NCBI GenBank assembly: GCA_017881765.1
Contig: JADGQN010000018.1
Location: 1 to 22,529 of the forward strand
Reading direction: 5' to 3'
Length of the DNA: 22,529 bases
DNA from: Syntrophobacterales bacterium
Lineage (GTDB): Bacteria; Desulfobacterota; Syntrophorhabdia; Syntrophorhabdales; WCHB1-27
Shown here: piece by piece, positions 14,867 to 22,488 of the stretch
Layout: each line of letters starts with the position of its first letter
Numbering within the stretch: the stretch's first letter is position 1
The notes under the pieces: generated by a model
Databases searched by the model: none
What the model saw: the letters and a program-made list of their open reading frames with translations, nothing else
Told to the model about the DNA's origin: nothing
Program-made: the position numbers and the translations under genes

Positions 14867-15715
14867 TCACTTGAATTCCTGGCGGCCTAAACGGCCATGC
14901 CAGCGGTAATGGAGCTGACACTCAACCGGAGAGGTTCCGGCTGCACTCCGGGCAAGCTCCTCTATCCGTTTGATATCGTCCTGACTATGGACAATACCGC
15001 GGACTACGACACCGTATTGTAGCAGACCCTCTTCCTTCGGTTCTACGTCGAGAACGGAAATGAAAAATGTGGGCTCGGTAGCGATCGCTGCTTTGACTCG
15101 TGCCGCCAGCGCCCTCAACTGCAAAATCGTTTTGGCCCTATCTGTCTTTAGTTTGTCACGGGCGAGAAGTGCATCCTTCAACCTGGCAGCTATCTGCCCG
15201 ATGGCCTGCGCACCCGTGTCGAGCACCATGTCATACTCGGATGAATCCGCCAAATCCTTGCCGTATATAAGATAGACTGCCCGTTTCATGTCATCATCCG
15301 CTTTTTCCACGAGCCAGCGCGCGGTTTCGCTGTTGACCCCTTCCCGTTCCATCACCTTTTTTATCCGCTGTTCCAAGGGCGCTTTCACACGAACACGAAG
15401 TACATAAGAGATGCCCCTGAGAAGGAAGCTGCCCCCACGACCCATGATCACCGCTTTGTCTCTGAGGGCATATTCAAGTATATTGCTCTGGTTCAATGCC
15501 ACGAACCCCCTGAACGCCCAGTCATACCGTTCCGATATGCCCGGATAGGCCTCATCGAAACGAACTGCCTGTTCCTCCCACTGTTTGCCTGCCTTGAGCA
15601 TGTCACCGAGAATTCTCTTCCTGTCTACGTATTCATAGCCTAACAGGTCGGCAACTGCATGCCCGATATCTCTGCCGCCGCTCCCGAACTCCCTTGATAT
15701 GGTTAGTACAGCCAT
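14867..15715 (-). CDS. Cytidylate-kinase-like protein with C-terminal BON-like domain
   Basis: 282 aa. Residues 1-195 match the cytidylate-kinase-like family (Cytidylate_kin2 type): LTISREFGSGGRDIGHAVAD, where the P-loop lacks the classical Lys, then LGYEYVDRKRIL, VIMGRGGSFLLRG and VRVKAPLEQRIKKVMEREGV (lid region). The first residues and spacing are typical of that family, whose substrate is generally unproven. Residues about 205-275 (LAARVKAAIATEPTF, YGVVVRGIVHSQDDIKRIEE, VECQLHYR) resemble a BON domain, a fold best known from periplasmic or membrane-associated proteins; no signal peptide is present. GGGAGGGG lies 5-6 nt before the ATG. It sits between the ArsB/NhaD permease gene (119 bp upstream) and secD, and may belong to the sodium-transport unit. 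The kinase family call is good; the BON call is moderate. Confidence 0.82.
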   Translation of the reverse strand: MAVLTISREFGSGGRDIGHAVADLLGYEYVDRKRILGDMLKAGKQWEEQAVRFDEAYPGISERYDWAFRGFVALNQSNILEYALRDKAVIMGRGGSFLLRGISYVLRVRVKAPLEQRIKKVMEREGVNSETARWLVEKADDDMKRAVYLIYGKDLADSSEYDMVLDTGAQAIGQIAARLKDALLARDKLKTDRAKTILQLRALAARVKAAIATEPTFFISVLDVEPKEEGLLQYGVVVRGIVHSQDDIKRIEELARSAAGTSPVECQLHYRWHGRLGRQEFK

Positions 15716-15833
15716 ACAGCCCCTCCCTGGTAGGGTCTTACTAAGCCTGCTCCAGCCAACGTAACCAGAGGAGCCCGCATGTCTCGGCTATCCACGGGCT
15801 GCCGCGTTGCGAAGGCCCGCACAACCCGCCTTC

Positions 15834-17165
15834 TCATTTGGCAAACGGCAAGACCCAGATAAGCATTGCCGGGATGTAACAGAAAATGAGTGAAATGATA
15901 ACGTAGGGAGCGCTCATACTGAGGAATTCCTTCAGACCGACCTTTCTCTGGTCCTCTTTCTCACCCATATTTTTGGCAACGAAGAGCGCAGGGGCGCCCG
16001 CGATGGTCATGTTACTACCCAGCGTGCCGGCCCAAAGGAGCATCCAGTACAAAGGCCAGGGGTTCAACCCGTGTTCCTTGCCCAGATCCCTGATGACATA
16101 GAGCATGGTAAGGATATAGGCGTCATGCTCAACAATGCCGACTATGGGCGCCGTAACCCAGTACAAGAGTGTGCTTCCGGCCACGAGGCTCCTTTGTATA
16201 AGCGGCGTAATGGTATCCGAAACAGCCTGGATTACCTTTGCGTGTTCCAGCCCCCCAACAAGCGCGAAGAGGGAAACGTAAAAAAATATAGCCCGCCAGT
16301 CAAGTTCCGAGAGTACCTGCTCCACATTCGGAATCTCCAGCGTAAACGCCTTTCCAAAAATCTCACAAATGAGTATCAGCGCTATCGCACCCCATAAAGC
16401 AATGAATCCCAGATGGTAACCGAATATGGGCCGGAGTGCCATGGCAACGATGGTCAGCGCAAATATACTACAGACAACAACGGCAAACGGCTTGTCCTTT
16501 ATATGGTCAAGGGGTTTCTCCACCATGGTGGAAATATCCATGGTCAGCCCTTTGTATGACTTGGAGAATTTCCAGTAAAAGAAGGCGCACGTGATTACGT
16601 ACGAAATACTCAGGATGAAGAACGACGACGGCCGACCAAGAAACCAGATGAATCCGCCGAATTCAATCCCTGACACACTATGGAGCATCTGTGGGGGGAG
16701 ATCACCAAGCAGCATCGCGGTGCCCATGAAGTTTGCGCATAGACCGACGAACAGAACCGGGCCAAACGCAGGAAATTTGAATCTGCGGCACGCGTGAAAT
16801 ATAACGGGCGCAAACATGAGAACAACAACAACGTTATCGATGAGCATCGACACAAAACCGGCGAGCATCCCGATCAAGGTCACAAACAGTGCCACATTAC
16901 CCTTTGACAGCTTCAGGATGAGCGCTGCCAGAAAGTCCGGCACACCCGACTTCCCGAAATAGCCCGAGATAATCCATATGCTGAGCAGAATCAAGATGAC
17001 GTTCCAGTCTACGATCTGGAAAGCCTGAACATCTGTCATGACGCCGCAGAAAATCATCAGCAGGATGCCTCCCATGGCAGCGATGACGCTGTCTATCCAT
17101 CCCGTGATGACAAGAATAATGCTTGCGAGGAAAATGACGGCCGCTGCTATTTGAGTGAATTCCAT
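15834..17165 (-). CDS. ArsB/NhaD-superfamily permease, possible Na+/H+ antiporter
   Basis: 443 aa integral membrane protein with about 11-12 hydrophobic segments. It shows the two-repeat plan of the ion-transporter superfamily that includes ArsB, NhaD and the P protein. SMLIDNVVVVLMFAPVIFH (near residue 110) and GTAMLLGDLPPQML (near 150) form the first-repeat signature. GIVEHDAYILTM and GTLGSNMTIAGAPALFVAKN (near 375) form the second. Members move Na+/H+, arsenite or dicarboxylates; the sequence alone does not decide. Its place directly downstream of oadB favours a sodium function: return of pumped Na+ in exchange for H+. A GGGGGGT ribosome site precedes the ATG at 17163-17165. The 106-bp gap to oadB contains an 11-bp perfect hairpin. 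Confidence 0.85.
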   Translation of the reverse strand: MEFTQIAAAVIFLASIILVITGWIDSVIAAMGGILLMIFCGVMTDVQAFQIVDWNVILILLSIWIISGYFGKSGVPDFLAALILKLSKGNVALFVTLIGMLAGFVSMLIDNVVVVLMFAPVIFHACRRFKFPAFGPVLFVGLCANFMGTAMLLGDLPPQMLHSVSGIEFGGFIWFLGRPSSFFILSISYVITCAFFYWKFSKSYKGLTMDISTMVEKPLDHIKDKPFAVVVCSIFALTIVAMALRPIFGYHLGFIALWGAIALILICEIFGKAFTLEIPNVEQVLSELDWRAIFFYVSLFALVGGLEHAKVIQAVSDTITPLIQRSLVAGSTLLYWVTAPIVGIVEHDAYILTMLYVIRDLGKEHGLNPWPLYWMLLWAGTLGSNMTIAGAPALFVAKNMGEKEDQRKVGLKEFLSMSAPYVIISLIFCYIPAMLIWVLPFAK

Positions 17166-17210
17166 TGCATTACCCCCCGGCGCATACTTTAGATTGGAAA
17201 CCTGAAATAG

Positions 17211-17237
17211 CAGGAGCGGGGTATATCCCCGCTCCTG
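17211..17237 (-). promoter_or_regulatory. Intercistronic hairpin between oadB and the permease gene
   Basis: A perfect 11-bp GC-rich stem (CAGGAGCGGGG with CCCCGCTCCTG) closes a TATAT loop. No T-run follows in the direction of transcription (minus), so it is more likely an mRNA-stabilising or partial attenuating structure than a full terminator. Confidence 0.6.
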
Positions 17238-17271
17238 TGCAATTCATCTGATCGTATGATACCGTGTCACG

Positions 17272-18411
17272 CTAAATCAGACCCATTCCTTTCAGCACCG
17301 ATAGCATGACTGCTGCGGCCATGACGGAGCCGACCTGTCCTCCCGCGTTGGCGCCCATGGCGTGCATGAGGAGGTAGTTTTTCTTGTTATATTTCTGACC
17401 TTCCTTCTGAACGACGCGCGCAGACATGGGGAATGCGGAGATGCCCGCTGCCCCGATCAGCGGATTGACCTTGCCGCCCGTCACCACGTAGAGTATTTTT
17501 CCGAAAAGCACGCCGAAGACTGTGTCAAGACATATTGCGATCAAGCCGAGCGCAAGAACGATGAGCGTGGTCGGCTGTACGAATAGAGGCCCGTCCATGG
17601 TTGCGCCGATCGATATGCCGAGCAGCAGAGTGACAATGTTTGAGATCTCGTTTTCCGCCGCCTTCGTAAGTCTGGCCACTGCTCCGGACTCCTTCATCAG
17701 GTTTCCGAGCATGATCGTAGCGAGAAGGGGAAGACCTTTGGGGGCGATGAGGCCGCCGACGATGGTAATCACGATCGGGAAAAGTATCTTGGTCGTCTTG
17801 GAGACGGTCTTCTTGTGCGTTTTCATCACCGTCCTACGCTCTTTGTCGGTCGTAAGCATCCTCATGATGGGGGGCTGGAGCACGGGCACGAGTGACATGT
17901 ACGAGTAAGCTGCAACGGATACGGGCCCCAGCAGGTTTCGCGCGTACTGGGATGCGACGTAAATGACCGTCGGACCGTCACATGCCCCGATAATGCCGAT
18001 TGTGACTGCTTCCTTGTACGGAAAATTGAGGGCAAGGGCCAGAAGCAGGGTCAGAAAGATGCCGAATTGGCCGGCTGCCCCGAGGAGGAAGGTATACGGA
18101 TTCTCCAGGACAGGGCCAAAATCGGTCATTGCACCTATGCCCACAAAGATAAGAAGGGGAAAGATTTCCGTTATAACGCCCATGTCGTAAATCACTCTCA
18201 GGAATCCATCTTTCTCCATCAGCCCGGAGAGGGGAATGTTGACCATGATGCAGCCAAATCCTATCGGAACCAGAAGCAGCGGCTCAAAGTCCTTCTTAAT
18301 TCCAAGGTAGAGGAGTACACAGCCGATAGCCATCATCACCACGTTGGACCATTGGAGGTTAGTAAAACCTGCAACAAGTCCCGACAGCCCGCCCACAATT
18401 GCTTCAATCAT
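17272..18411 (-). CDS. oadB: Sodium-translocating decarboxylase, beta subunit
   Basis: 379 aa polytopic inner-membrane protein of the OadB/MmdB/GcdB family. It is the subunit that decarboxylates carboxybiotin and exports Na+. TIGIIGACDGPTVIYVASQY (about residues 138-157) contains the essential Asp145 of the re-entrant region. SYMSLVPVLQPPIMRMLTT, FPIVITIVGGLIAPKGLP, GISAFPMSARVVQKEGQ and the C-terminal MHAMGANAGGQVGSVMAAA are strong family signatures. A clear AAGGAGG (18420-18426) precedes the ATG. The gamma-type subunit lies 38 bp upstream, but the carboxyltransferase (alpha) and biotin carrier are absent from the window. The substrate (oxaloacetate, methylmalonyl-CoA or glutaconyl-CoA) therefore cannot be told; glutaconyl-CoA would suit a syntrophic aromatic degrader. 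The symbol is used in the family sense. Confidence 0.95.
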   Translation of the reverse strand: MIEAIVGGLSGLVAGFTNLQWSNVVMMAIGCVLLYLGIKKDFEPLLLVPIGFGCIMVNIPLSGLMEKDGFLRVIYDMGVITEIFPLLIFVGIGAMTDFGPVLENPYTFLLGAAGQFGIFLTLLLALALNFPYKEAVTIGIIGACDGPTVIYVASQYARNLLGPVSVAAYSYMSLVPVLQPPIMRMLTTDKERRTVMKTHKKTVSKTTKILFPIVITIVGGLIAPKGLPLLATIMLGNLMKESGAVARLTKAAENEISNIVTLLLGISIGATMDGPLFVQPTTLIVLALGLIAICLDTVFGVLFGKILYVVTGGKVNPLIGAAGISAFPMSARVVQKEGQKYNKKNYLLMHAMGANAGGQVGSVMAAAVMLSVLKGMGLI

Positions 18412-18449
18412 AATCTATTCCTCCTTGTGATCCTTCACGCTCTCTCTTG

Positions 18450-18584
18450 TTACTCTTCTTCTTCTTTTCTGTACGGGAACACCTTCTTGAGAAGACTCAT
18501 GAGGAGGCTGAAAATCATGAGCGTCACAATCGTGCCTCCCATACCAAGAACCAACATCGTCCAGCCAAACGTCCACTTGTCCAT
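18450..18584 (-). CDS. Small OadG-like (gamma) subunit of the sodium-pumping decarboxylase
   Basis: 44 aa from the ATG at 18582-18584, with GGGAGG at 18590-18595. The frame stays open upstream to 18641 but those residues lack a start with a ribosome site. The protein is one membrane helix (about residues 7-31: WTMLVLGMGGTIVTLMIFSL) followed by a short charged tail, PYRKEEEE. The GMGGTIVTL pattern and single helix are typical of the N-terminal part of OadG/GcdG, which anchors the complex. It lacks the long Pro/Ala-rich cytoplasmic tail of enterobacterial OadG. It is first gene of the unit, followed by oadB after 38 bp. Confidence 0.8.
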   Translation of the reverse strand: MDKWTFGWTMLVLGMGGTIVTLMIFSLLMSLLKKVFPYRKEEEE

Positions 18585-18640
18585 GCATACCTCCCGTAAA
18601 AACTGAGCTGTAAGGCCCTGCGATGCCTTAAAGTTTAACA

Positions 18641-18669
18641 ACGATATAACTCTGTCATCCCTTTGTCAA
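18641..18669 (-). promoter_or_regulatory. Candidate promoter of the oadG-oadB unit
   Basis: On the minus strand a perfect TTGACA (18664-18669) is followed after 17 nt by TATCGT (18641-18646, 4 of 6). The predicted start is about 50 nt upstream of the small gamma-subunit gene. The divergent ferredoxin-pyr operon begins 120 bp away. Confidence 0.5.
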
Positions 18670-18791
18670 GAGAAATTAATCACAAGCCCAGAGCCGCTTT
18701 CCAGGCCTATCCGCCAGGGTCAAAACGGGCTTGAGAACAAAATAATGTATGCGGCTTATCTTAGAAATTGATTTTTTTTCGCAAACCCATT

Positions 18792-18983
18792 ATGCTTACA
18801 CCAATGCGACCTGCGATCTCAGAGGACCTTTGCGAGAATTGTGGTGAATGTATCGACACCTGTCCTTATGATGTCTTCGGCGACTTGGAAGGAGTCGTTG
18901 CCGTCGTGAACCCGCAGGAGTGCATCGAGTGCACTGCCTGTATTGAGTCGTGCCGTCAAAAGGCCATCTCTATGGACAATTAA
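18792..18983 (+). CDS. 2[4Fe-4S] ferredoxin
   Basis: 63 aa from the ATG at 18792; a second in-frame ATG at 18804 is equally possible and no Shine-Dalgarno marks either. Two complete cluster-binding motifs are present, CENCGECIDTCP and CIECTACIESC (each CxxCxxCxxxC), separated by about 25 residues, as in small bacterial ferredoxins of the 4Fe-4S dicluster type. It carries electrons in the cytoplasm; the partner is unknown. Its TAA shares a base with the ATG of pyrR (TAATG), and pyrR-pyrB-pyrC follow with overlaps, so it is the first gene of the pyrimidine operon. That would fit an electron route for a dihydroorotate dehydrogenase encoded elsewhere, but this is inference. A TTGAGA at 18731 is a weak promoter hint. 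Confidence 0.9.
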   Translation: MLTPMRPAISEDLCENCGECIDTCPYDVFGDLEGVVAVVNPQECIECTACIESCRQKAISMDN

Positions 18984-19525
18984 TGGACCGGATGGAAGCA
19001 ACCGTCCTGCTCGACGAGAAGGCGATTGAACGAAGCATCAGTAGAATTACCCACCATATCCTGGAAAAGAATAATGGGTCGGGCAATCTGAGCCTCATCG
19101 GTATCAGGACCCGGGGCGTCTACCTCGCCAAAAGAATTCAGGAACAAATCAAGGCTATCGAAAAGAAGGAGATACCGGTCGGAATACTTGACATCACCAT
19201 GTACCGGGATGATGTCTTCAAGTTGAAGACCCCGGAAGTAAAGAAGACGGAAATCTCTTTCGATGTAAATAACATCACGATCGTCCTCGTTGATGATGTG
19301 ATGCACACGGGAAGGACGACACGGGCGGCAATCGATGCGATCATGGACCTGGGGCGACCTAAGAGGATACAGCTTGCGGTGCTTGTCGACCGTGGCTCGC
19401 GAGAGATGCCCATCCACCCCGATTACCGTGGGATATTTCACCCTGCGACCGCTGATCAGGAGATATTCGTGAAGCTTCGCGAGGTCGATGGATTAGATGA
19501 GGTAATACTAACGCAATCGGCATGA
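18983..19525 (+). CDS. pyrR: PyrR: pyr operon regulator / uracil phosphoribosyltransferase
   Basis: 180 aa. PyrR binds UMP/UTP and, in Bacillus-type systems, the pyr leader RNA to attenuate the operon; it may also convert uracil and PRPP to UMP. LIGIRTRGVYLAKRI (near residue 40), PVGILDITMYRDDV, the PRPP loop IVLVDDVMHTGRTTRAAID (about 100-118) and IQLAVLVDRGSREMPI are typical. The start is the ATG overlapping the ferredoxin stop; its own stop overlaps pyrB as ATGA. I did not see a PyrR-type anti-antiterminator in the short leader before the ferredoxin gene, so how it regulates here is open. The family identity is secure. Confidence 0.96.
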   Translation: MDRMEATVLLDEKAIERSISRITHHILEKNNGSGNLSLIGIRTRGVYLAKRIQEQIKAIEKKEIPVGILDITMYRDDVFKLKTPEVKKTEISFDVNNITIVLVDDVMHTGRTTRAAIDAIMDLGRPKRIQLAVLVDRGSREMPIHPDYRGIFHPATADQEIFVKLREVDGLDEVILTQSA

Positions 19526-20445
19526 GCTGGCCATACAAAGACCTGCTGGGTACCAGAGAGCTCTCGAAGGAAGAGATTCTTCTCATCCTTCATACGGCAG
19601 AGTCTTTCAAAGAGATATCCCGCCGCGACATCAAGAAAGTCCCGACGCTCCGTGGAAAAACAATTATCACTGCCTTCTACGAACCGAGCACGAGGACGCG
19701 CGTCTCCTTCGAGATCGCAGCCAAACGGTTGAGTGCAGATACCATCTCGATCTCGGGGACGACGAGCAGCGCGGTCAAGGGCGAGACACTGAAAGACACG
19801 GGCAAGAACCTCGAATCGATGAGACCGGATGTGATCGTCATCCGGCATAGCATGCCGGGCGCGCCTCACATCCTCGCAAAGGCGCTTGCGTCAAGCATCA
19901 TAAACGGCGGCGATGGCGCACACGAACATCCCACACAGGCGCTCCTCGACCTCTTCACGATACGGGAAAAGAAGGGCGGTCTCGATGGGCTCAAAGTTGC
20001 GATCGTGGGAGACATCGCCCACAGCAGGGTAGCCCGGTCAAATATCTTTGCCATGAAAAAGTTCGATATGGATGTCACCTGTTGCGGACCGCCAACCATG
20101 ATCCCTCCCTTTCTTGAGGACCTCGGGGTCAACGTAGAATACAAACTCGATAAAGCCTTGGCCGACAAAGACGTCATCATGATGCTACGCATCCAGAAAG
20201 AGCGGGGCGGCGTCTCGGTCATCCCGTCCGTCAAGGAATATGCGATGCTTTACTCTCTGAAGGAGGAGCACCTCCAGAAGGCAAACAATGGTGTCATTAT
20301 CATGCATCCCGGTCCTATGAACCGGGGCATCGAGATCAGCGATGCTGTGGCCGATGGCCCATACTCGGTAATTCTGGATCAGGTAGAAAACGGCGTGGCT
20401 GTGAGAATGGCGATCCTGTTCCTTCTCCTCGGGGGCGAGAGTTGA
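19522..20445 (+). CDS. pyrB: Aspartate carbamoyltransferase, catalytic subunit
   Basis: Carbamoyl phosphate plus aspartate gives N-carbamoyl-aspartate, the second step of pyrimidine synthesis; cytoplasmic. 307 aa. FYEPSTRTRVSFE (about residue 52) binds carbamoyl phosphate, HEHPTQALLDLFTI (near 135) and MMLRIQKERGG (near 222) complete the active site, and HPGPMNRGIEI is the C-terminal signature. No pyrI regulatory subunit follows; pyrC is directly downstream, as in operons where the two enzymes associate (the Aquifex-type DHO-ATC complex), which is possible here but not shown. The ATG overlaps the pyrR stop by 4 nt, and the stop overlaps the TTG start of pyrC. Confidence 0.98.
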   Translation: MSWPYKDLLGTRELSKEEILLILHTAESFKEISRRDIKKVPTLRGKTIITAFYEPSTRTRVSFEIAAKRLSADTISISGTTSSAVKGETLKDTGKNLESMRPDVIVIRHSMPGAPHILAKALASSIINGGDGAHEHPTQALLDLFTIREKKGGLDGLKVAIVGDIAHSRVARSNIFAMKKFDMDVTCCGPPTMIPPFLEDLGVNVEYKLDKALADKDVIMMLRIQKERGGVSVIPSVKEYAMLYSLKEEHLQKANNGVIIMHPGPMNRGIEISDAVADGPYSVILDQVENGVAVRMAILFLLLGGES

Positions 20446-21725
20446 AAATCCTGATCAAGAACGGCCGCCTCATCGATCCGGCAAGCGACCGCGATGAGAG
20501 AGTTGATATCCTCATCGATGGCGGTCACGTCGAAAAGATTGACAGGGAAATTTCACGGACGGGCAAAGGCGCTGAGGTCGTAGATGCGACCGGTCTGGTT
20601 ATCGCTCCGGGTCTGATCGACATGCACACGCACCTGAGGGAGCCGGGATACGAGTACAAGGAGACCATCAAAACAGGCTCCCGGGCAGCGGTTCGGGGCG
20701 GTTTTACCACCATTGTCTGCATGGCTAATACTGATCCGGTGAACGATAACCGGAGCGTGTCCGAGTTTATCAAGAGCAAAGCTCAAGCAGAGGCGCTGTG
20801 CCGCGTGCTCCCGTGCGGAGCCATTACCAAGGGACTCAGAGGGGAAGAGCTTGCTCAGATCGGTGAGATGTATGAAGCAGGCATAGTCGCTCTTTCCGAC
20901 GACGGAAAATCGGTCAGGAACGCGGGACTCCTTCTTAAAGCGATGGAGTACGCTAAGATTTTTTCTTTGCCCATCGTATCCCATTGCGAGGACGAGAATC
21001 TGGCGCAAGGGGTTGTCCATGAGGGACATGCTTCGCTGCTTTCGGGTCTGGATGCGACACCCGCTCTTGCCGAAGAGATAATCGCGCACCGTGACATCAT
21101 GCTCGCCAAGTATGTAAGCGCGCCGATCCATATCACCCATGTCTCATCAGGTGGCACGGTAGGGATCGTACGGGATGAGAAAACGAGATACGGCAGGCTG
21201 ACCGCGGACACCTGCCCCCACTACTTCACGCTTTCAGACGATGCTACGCTGACGTATGACACAAACACAAAGGTGAACCCGCCTCTCAGGTCTGGCGAGG
21301 ATGTGAAGGCTGTCAGAGAGGGATTGAGGGACGGCGCAATAGATATCATCGCCACTGACCACGCGCCTCACGATGTCCCCTCCAAAGATGTGGAGTTTAA
21401 TCTTGCTTCTTTTGGCATCGTTGGCCTGGAGACGGGTTTCGCCCTGTCTCTCGCGCTCGTCCACGATGGAGTACTCACACTCAAAGAACTGCTTCGGAAG
21501 TTCACCGAGAACCCCGCGCGCCTGCTCAAACTTCCTTACGGAAGCCTTCGGGATGGGTCGATTGCTGATCTCATCATCTTCGACCCCGATACAGAGTGGG
21601 TTGTTGACAAGACCCAGTTTGAGTCGAAGGGAAGAAATACGCCATTCCACGGCTGGAAGTTAAGAGGCAAAAACCGCCTCACCATGGTCAATGGCAAGAT
21701 CGTCTACAGAGACCCTGCGTTCTAG
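20442..21725 (+). CDS. pyrC: Dihydroorotase, class I
   Basis: Cyclises N-carbamoyl-aspartate to dihydroorotate; metal-dependent amidohydrolase, cytoplasmic. 427 aa. The metal-binding DMHTHLREPG (His62, His64) follows the N-terminal beta-sandwich; MANTDPVND, SHCED, HITHVSSGGT, TADTCPHYFTLSD and ATDHAPH (catalytic Asp near 305) are class I signatures. The C-terminal strand ends with GKNRLTMVNGKIVYR. The start is an unusual TTG (20442-20444) that shares bases with the pyrB TGA stop (TTGA); a GGGGGCGAG just upstream gives a ribosome site. It is the last gene of the operon; a palindromic element begins at the base after its TAG. Confidence 0.98.
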   Translation: MKILIKNGRLIDPASDRDERVDILIDGGHVEKIDREISRTGKGAEVVDATGLVIAPGLIDMHTHLREPGYEYKETIKTGSRAAVRGGFTTIVCMANTDPVNDNRSVSEFIKSKAQAEALCRVLPCGAITKGLRGEELAQIGEMYEAGIVALSDDGKSVRNAGLLLKAMEYAKIFSLPIVSHCEDENLAQGVVHEGHASLLSGLDATPALAEEIIAHRDIMLAKYVSAPIHITHVSSGGTVGIVRDEKTRYGRLTADTCPHYFTLSDDATLTYDTNTKVNPPLRSGEDVKAVREGLRDGAIDIIATDHAPHDVPSKDVEFNLASFGIVGLETGFALSLALVHDGVLTLKELLRKFTENPARLLKLPYGSLRDGSIADLIIFDPDTEWVVDKTQFESKGRNTPFHGWKLRGKNRLTMVNGKIVYRDPAF

Positions 21726-21874
21726 TACCAATTCGCCTTCAAGCGTATACCTTCGTTGCCCGTCGGCCTGTTCTTACTCGACGTACCGCAAGGTACGCCT
21801 GCGTAGCCCAGGCCTCGGCTCGCCCGGGGCACCCGGCCGAAGGCGGGGTCGTCCATCTTGAATGCAAATTGGTA
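21726..21874. repeat. Dispersed palindromic element, copy 3 (after pyrC)
   Basis: Terminal inverted repeats at 21726-21743 and 21857-21874 match at 16 of 18 positions. Inner stems are CCTTCG 21750-21755 with CGAAGG 21838-21843 and TGCC 21757-21760 with GGCA 21828-21831. The central hairpin is 21782-21797, CGTACC, a GNRA-type loop GCAA, GGTACG. Relative to copies 1 and 2 the closing pair changes from T-A to C-G with pairing kept. It begins directly after the pyrC TAG. Confidence 0.8.
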
Positions 21875-22023
21875 CAGGCCCCCTTAACCTTGGTTTTTGT
21901 CTCAACCTTCGTTCTTGTTCTTTCCTCAACCTGTTTTTGTTTTTACCTGTTCTCCTCTGCCATTAAGTCCTGACTGCTTCGGCCGATATACTTATCAGAA
22001 CCCAGAGATGAGGAGGCCGTATC
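21875..22023. other. Pyrimidine-rich intergenic stretch before the last gene
   Basis: With copy 3 this makes a 298-bp gap. It is T/C-rich, with repeated CTTAACCTT, CTCAACCTT and CTCAACCTG words (about 21881-21942) related to the AGGTTA arrays near purF. No coding frame or strong hairpin is seen. A TATACT at 21987-21992, 18 nt after TTAAGT (21963-21968), is a possible promoter for the next gene. Confidence 0.35.
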
Positions 22024-22488
22024 ATGGTTTATGATTTGTCTGCGTGGCGTTCTGTAAGAGAAAAGGCATCACAGGTGGCGCACTACAAGGAATGGAGCAG
22101 CCTGCACCTCGAAGAACTCTTCGCGGTCCTCAAGTCGGTCGAGGAGGGTAGAGGGAGCGTGACCGTACGCACCTCCGGGGTGACAGTCAGCGCCGGGTAT
22201 GGCGTTGAGGTTATATTTCACGAGGACGGCAGCGTCTCTCTGGGAGACGGGAGCTGTTCCGTGGGTGAAAGGGTCCACTTCGTAAGCAATAAATGCTTTG
22301 GCCTCTTCGACAGTCCCACACTGCTGCGGTTCCTCGGTCTTCTCTTGGCATCTGTCGCCGATGGGATGGGTTTTGTCGAGTGGTCATCAGGCCACGGCGT
22401 GCTCTATTCAGACACATACAGGTGTTGGGCCGTCTTTTCGAGTGATGGCGGGGTCGAGTTCGACAGGCTCTTCCAAGCTAGATCGTAG
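22024..22488 (+). CDS. Hypothetical protein
   Basis: 154 aa that I do not recognise. The ATG has a strong GGAGG (22011-22015) at suitable spacing, and codon use resembles its neighbours, so it is very likely a real gene. The N-terminal 45 residues are charged and helical (AWRSVREKASQ, HLEELFAVLKSVEEG). The rest is rich in Gly, Ser and Val with alternating hydrophobic residues (GSVTVRTSGVTVSAGYGVEV), suggesting beta strands. One hydrophobic helix-like segment, LLRFLGLLLASVADGMGFVEW, lies near 100-120. Three scattered Cys do not form a motif. No signal peptide is present and the neighbours give no hint of function; it stands apart from the pyr operon behind a repeat element. Confidence 0.75.
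   Translation: MVYDLSAWRSVREKASQVAHYKEWSSLHLEELFAVLKSVEEGRGSVTVRTSGVTVSAGYGVEVIFHEDGSVSLGDGSCSVGERVHFVSNKCFGLFDSPTLLRFLGLLLASVADGMGFVEWSSGHGVLYSDTYRCWAVFSSDGGVEFDRLFQARS

Noticed and set aside
15775..15815. AGCCCG/CGGGCT inverted repeat between the permease and kinase-like genes as a terminator
   Set aside because: Only 6 bp with a 17-nt loop and no T-tract; not convincing.
18642..18791. PyrR-binding attenuator in the leader of the ferredoxin-pyr operon
   Set aside because: I found no conserved PyrR-binding loop and no terminator/antiterminator pair in this short region.
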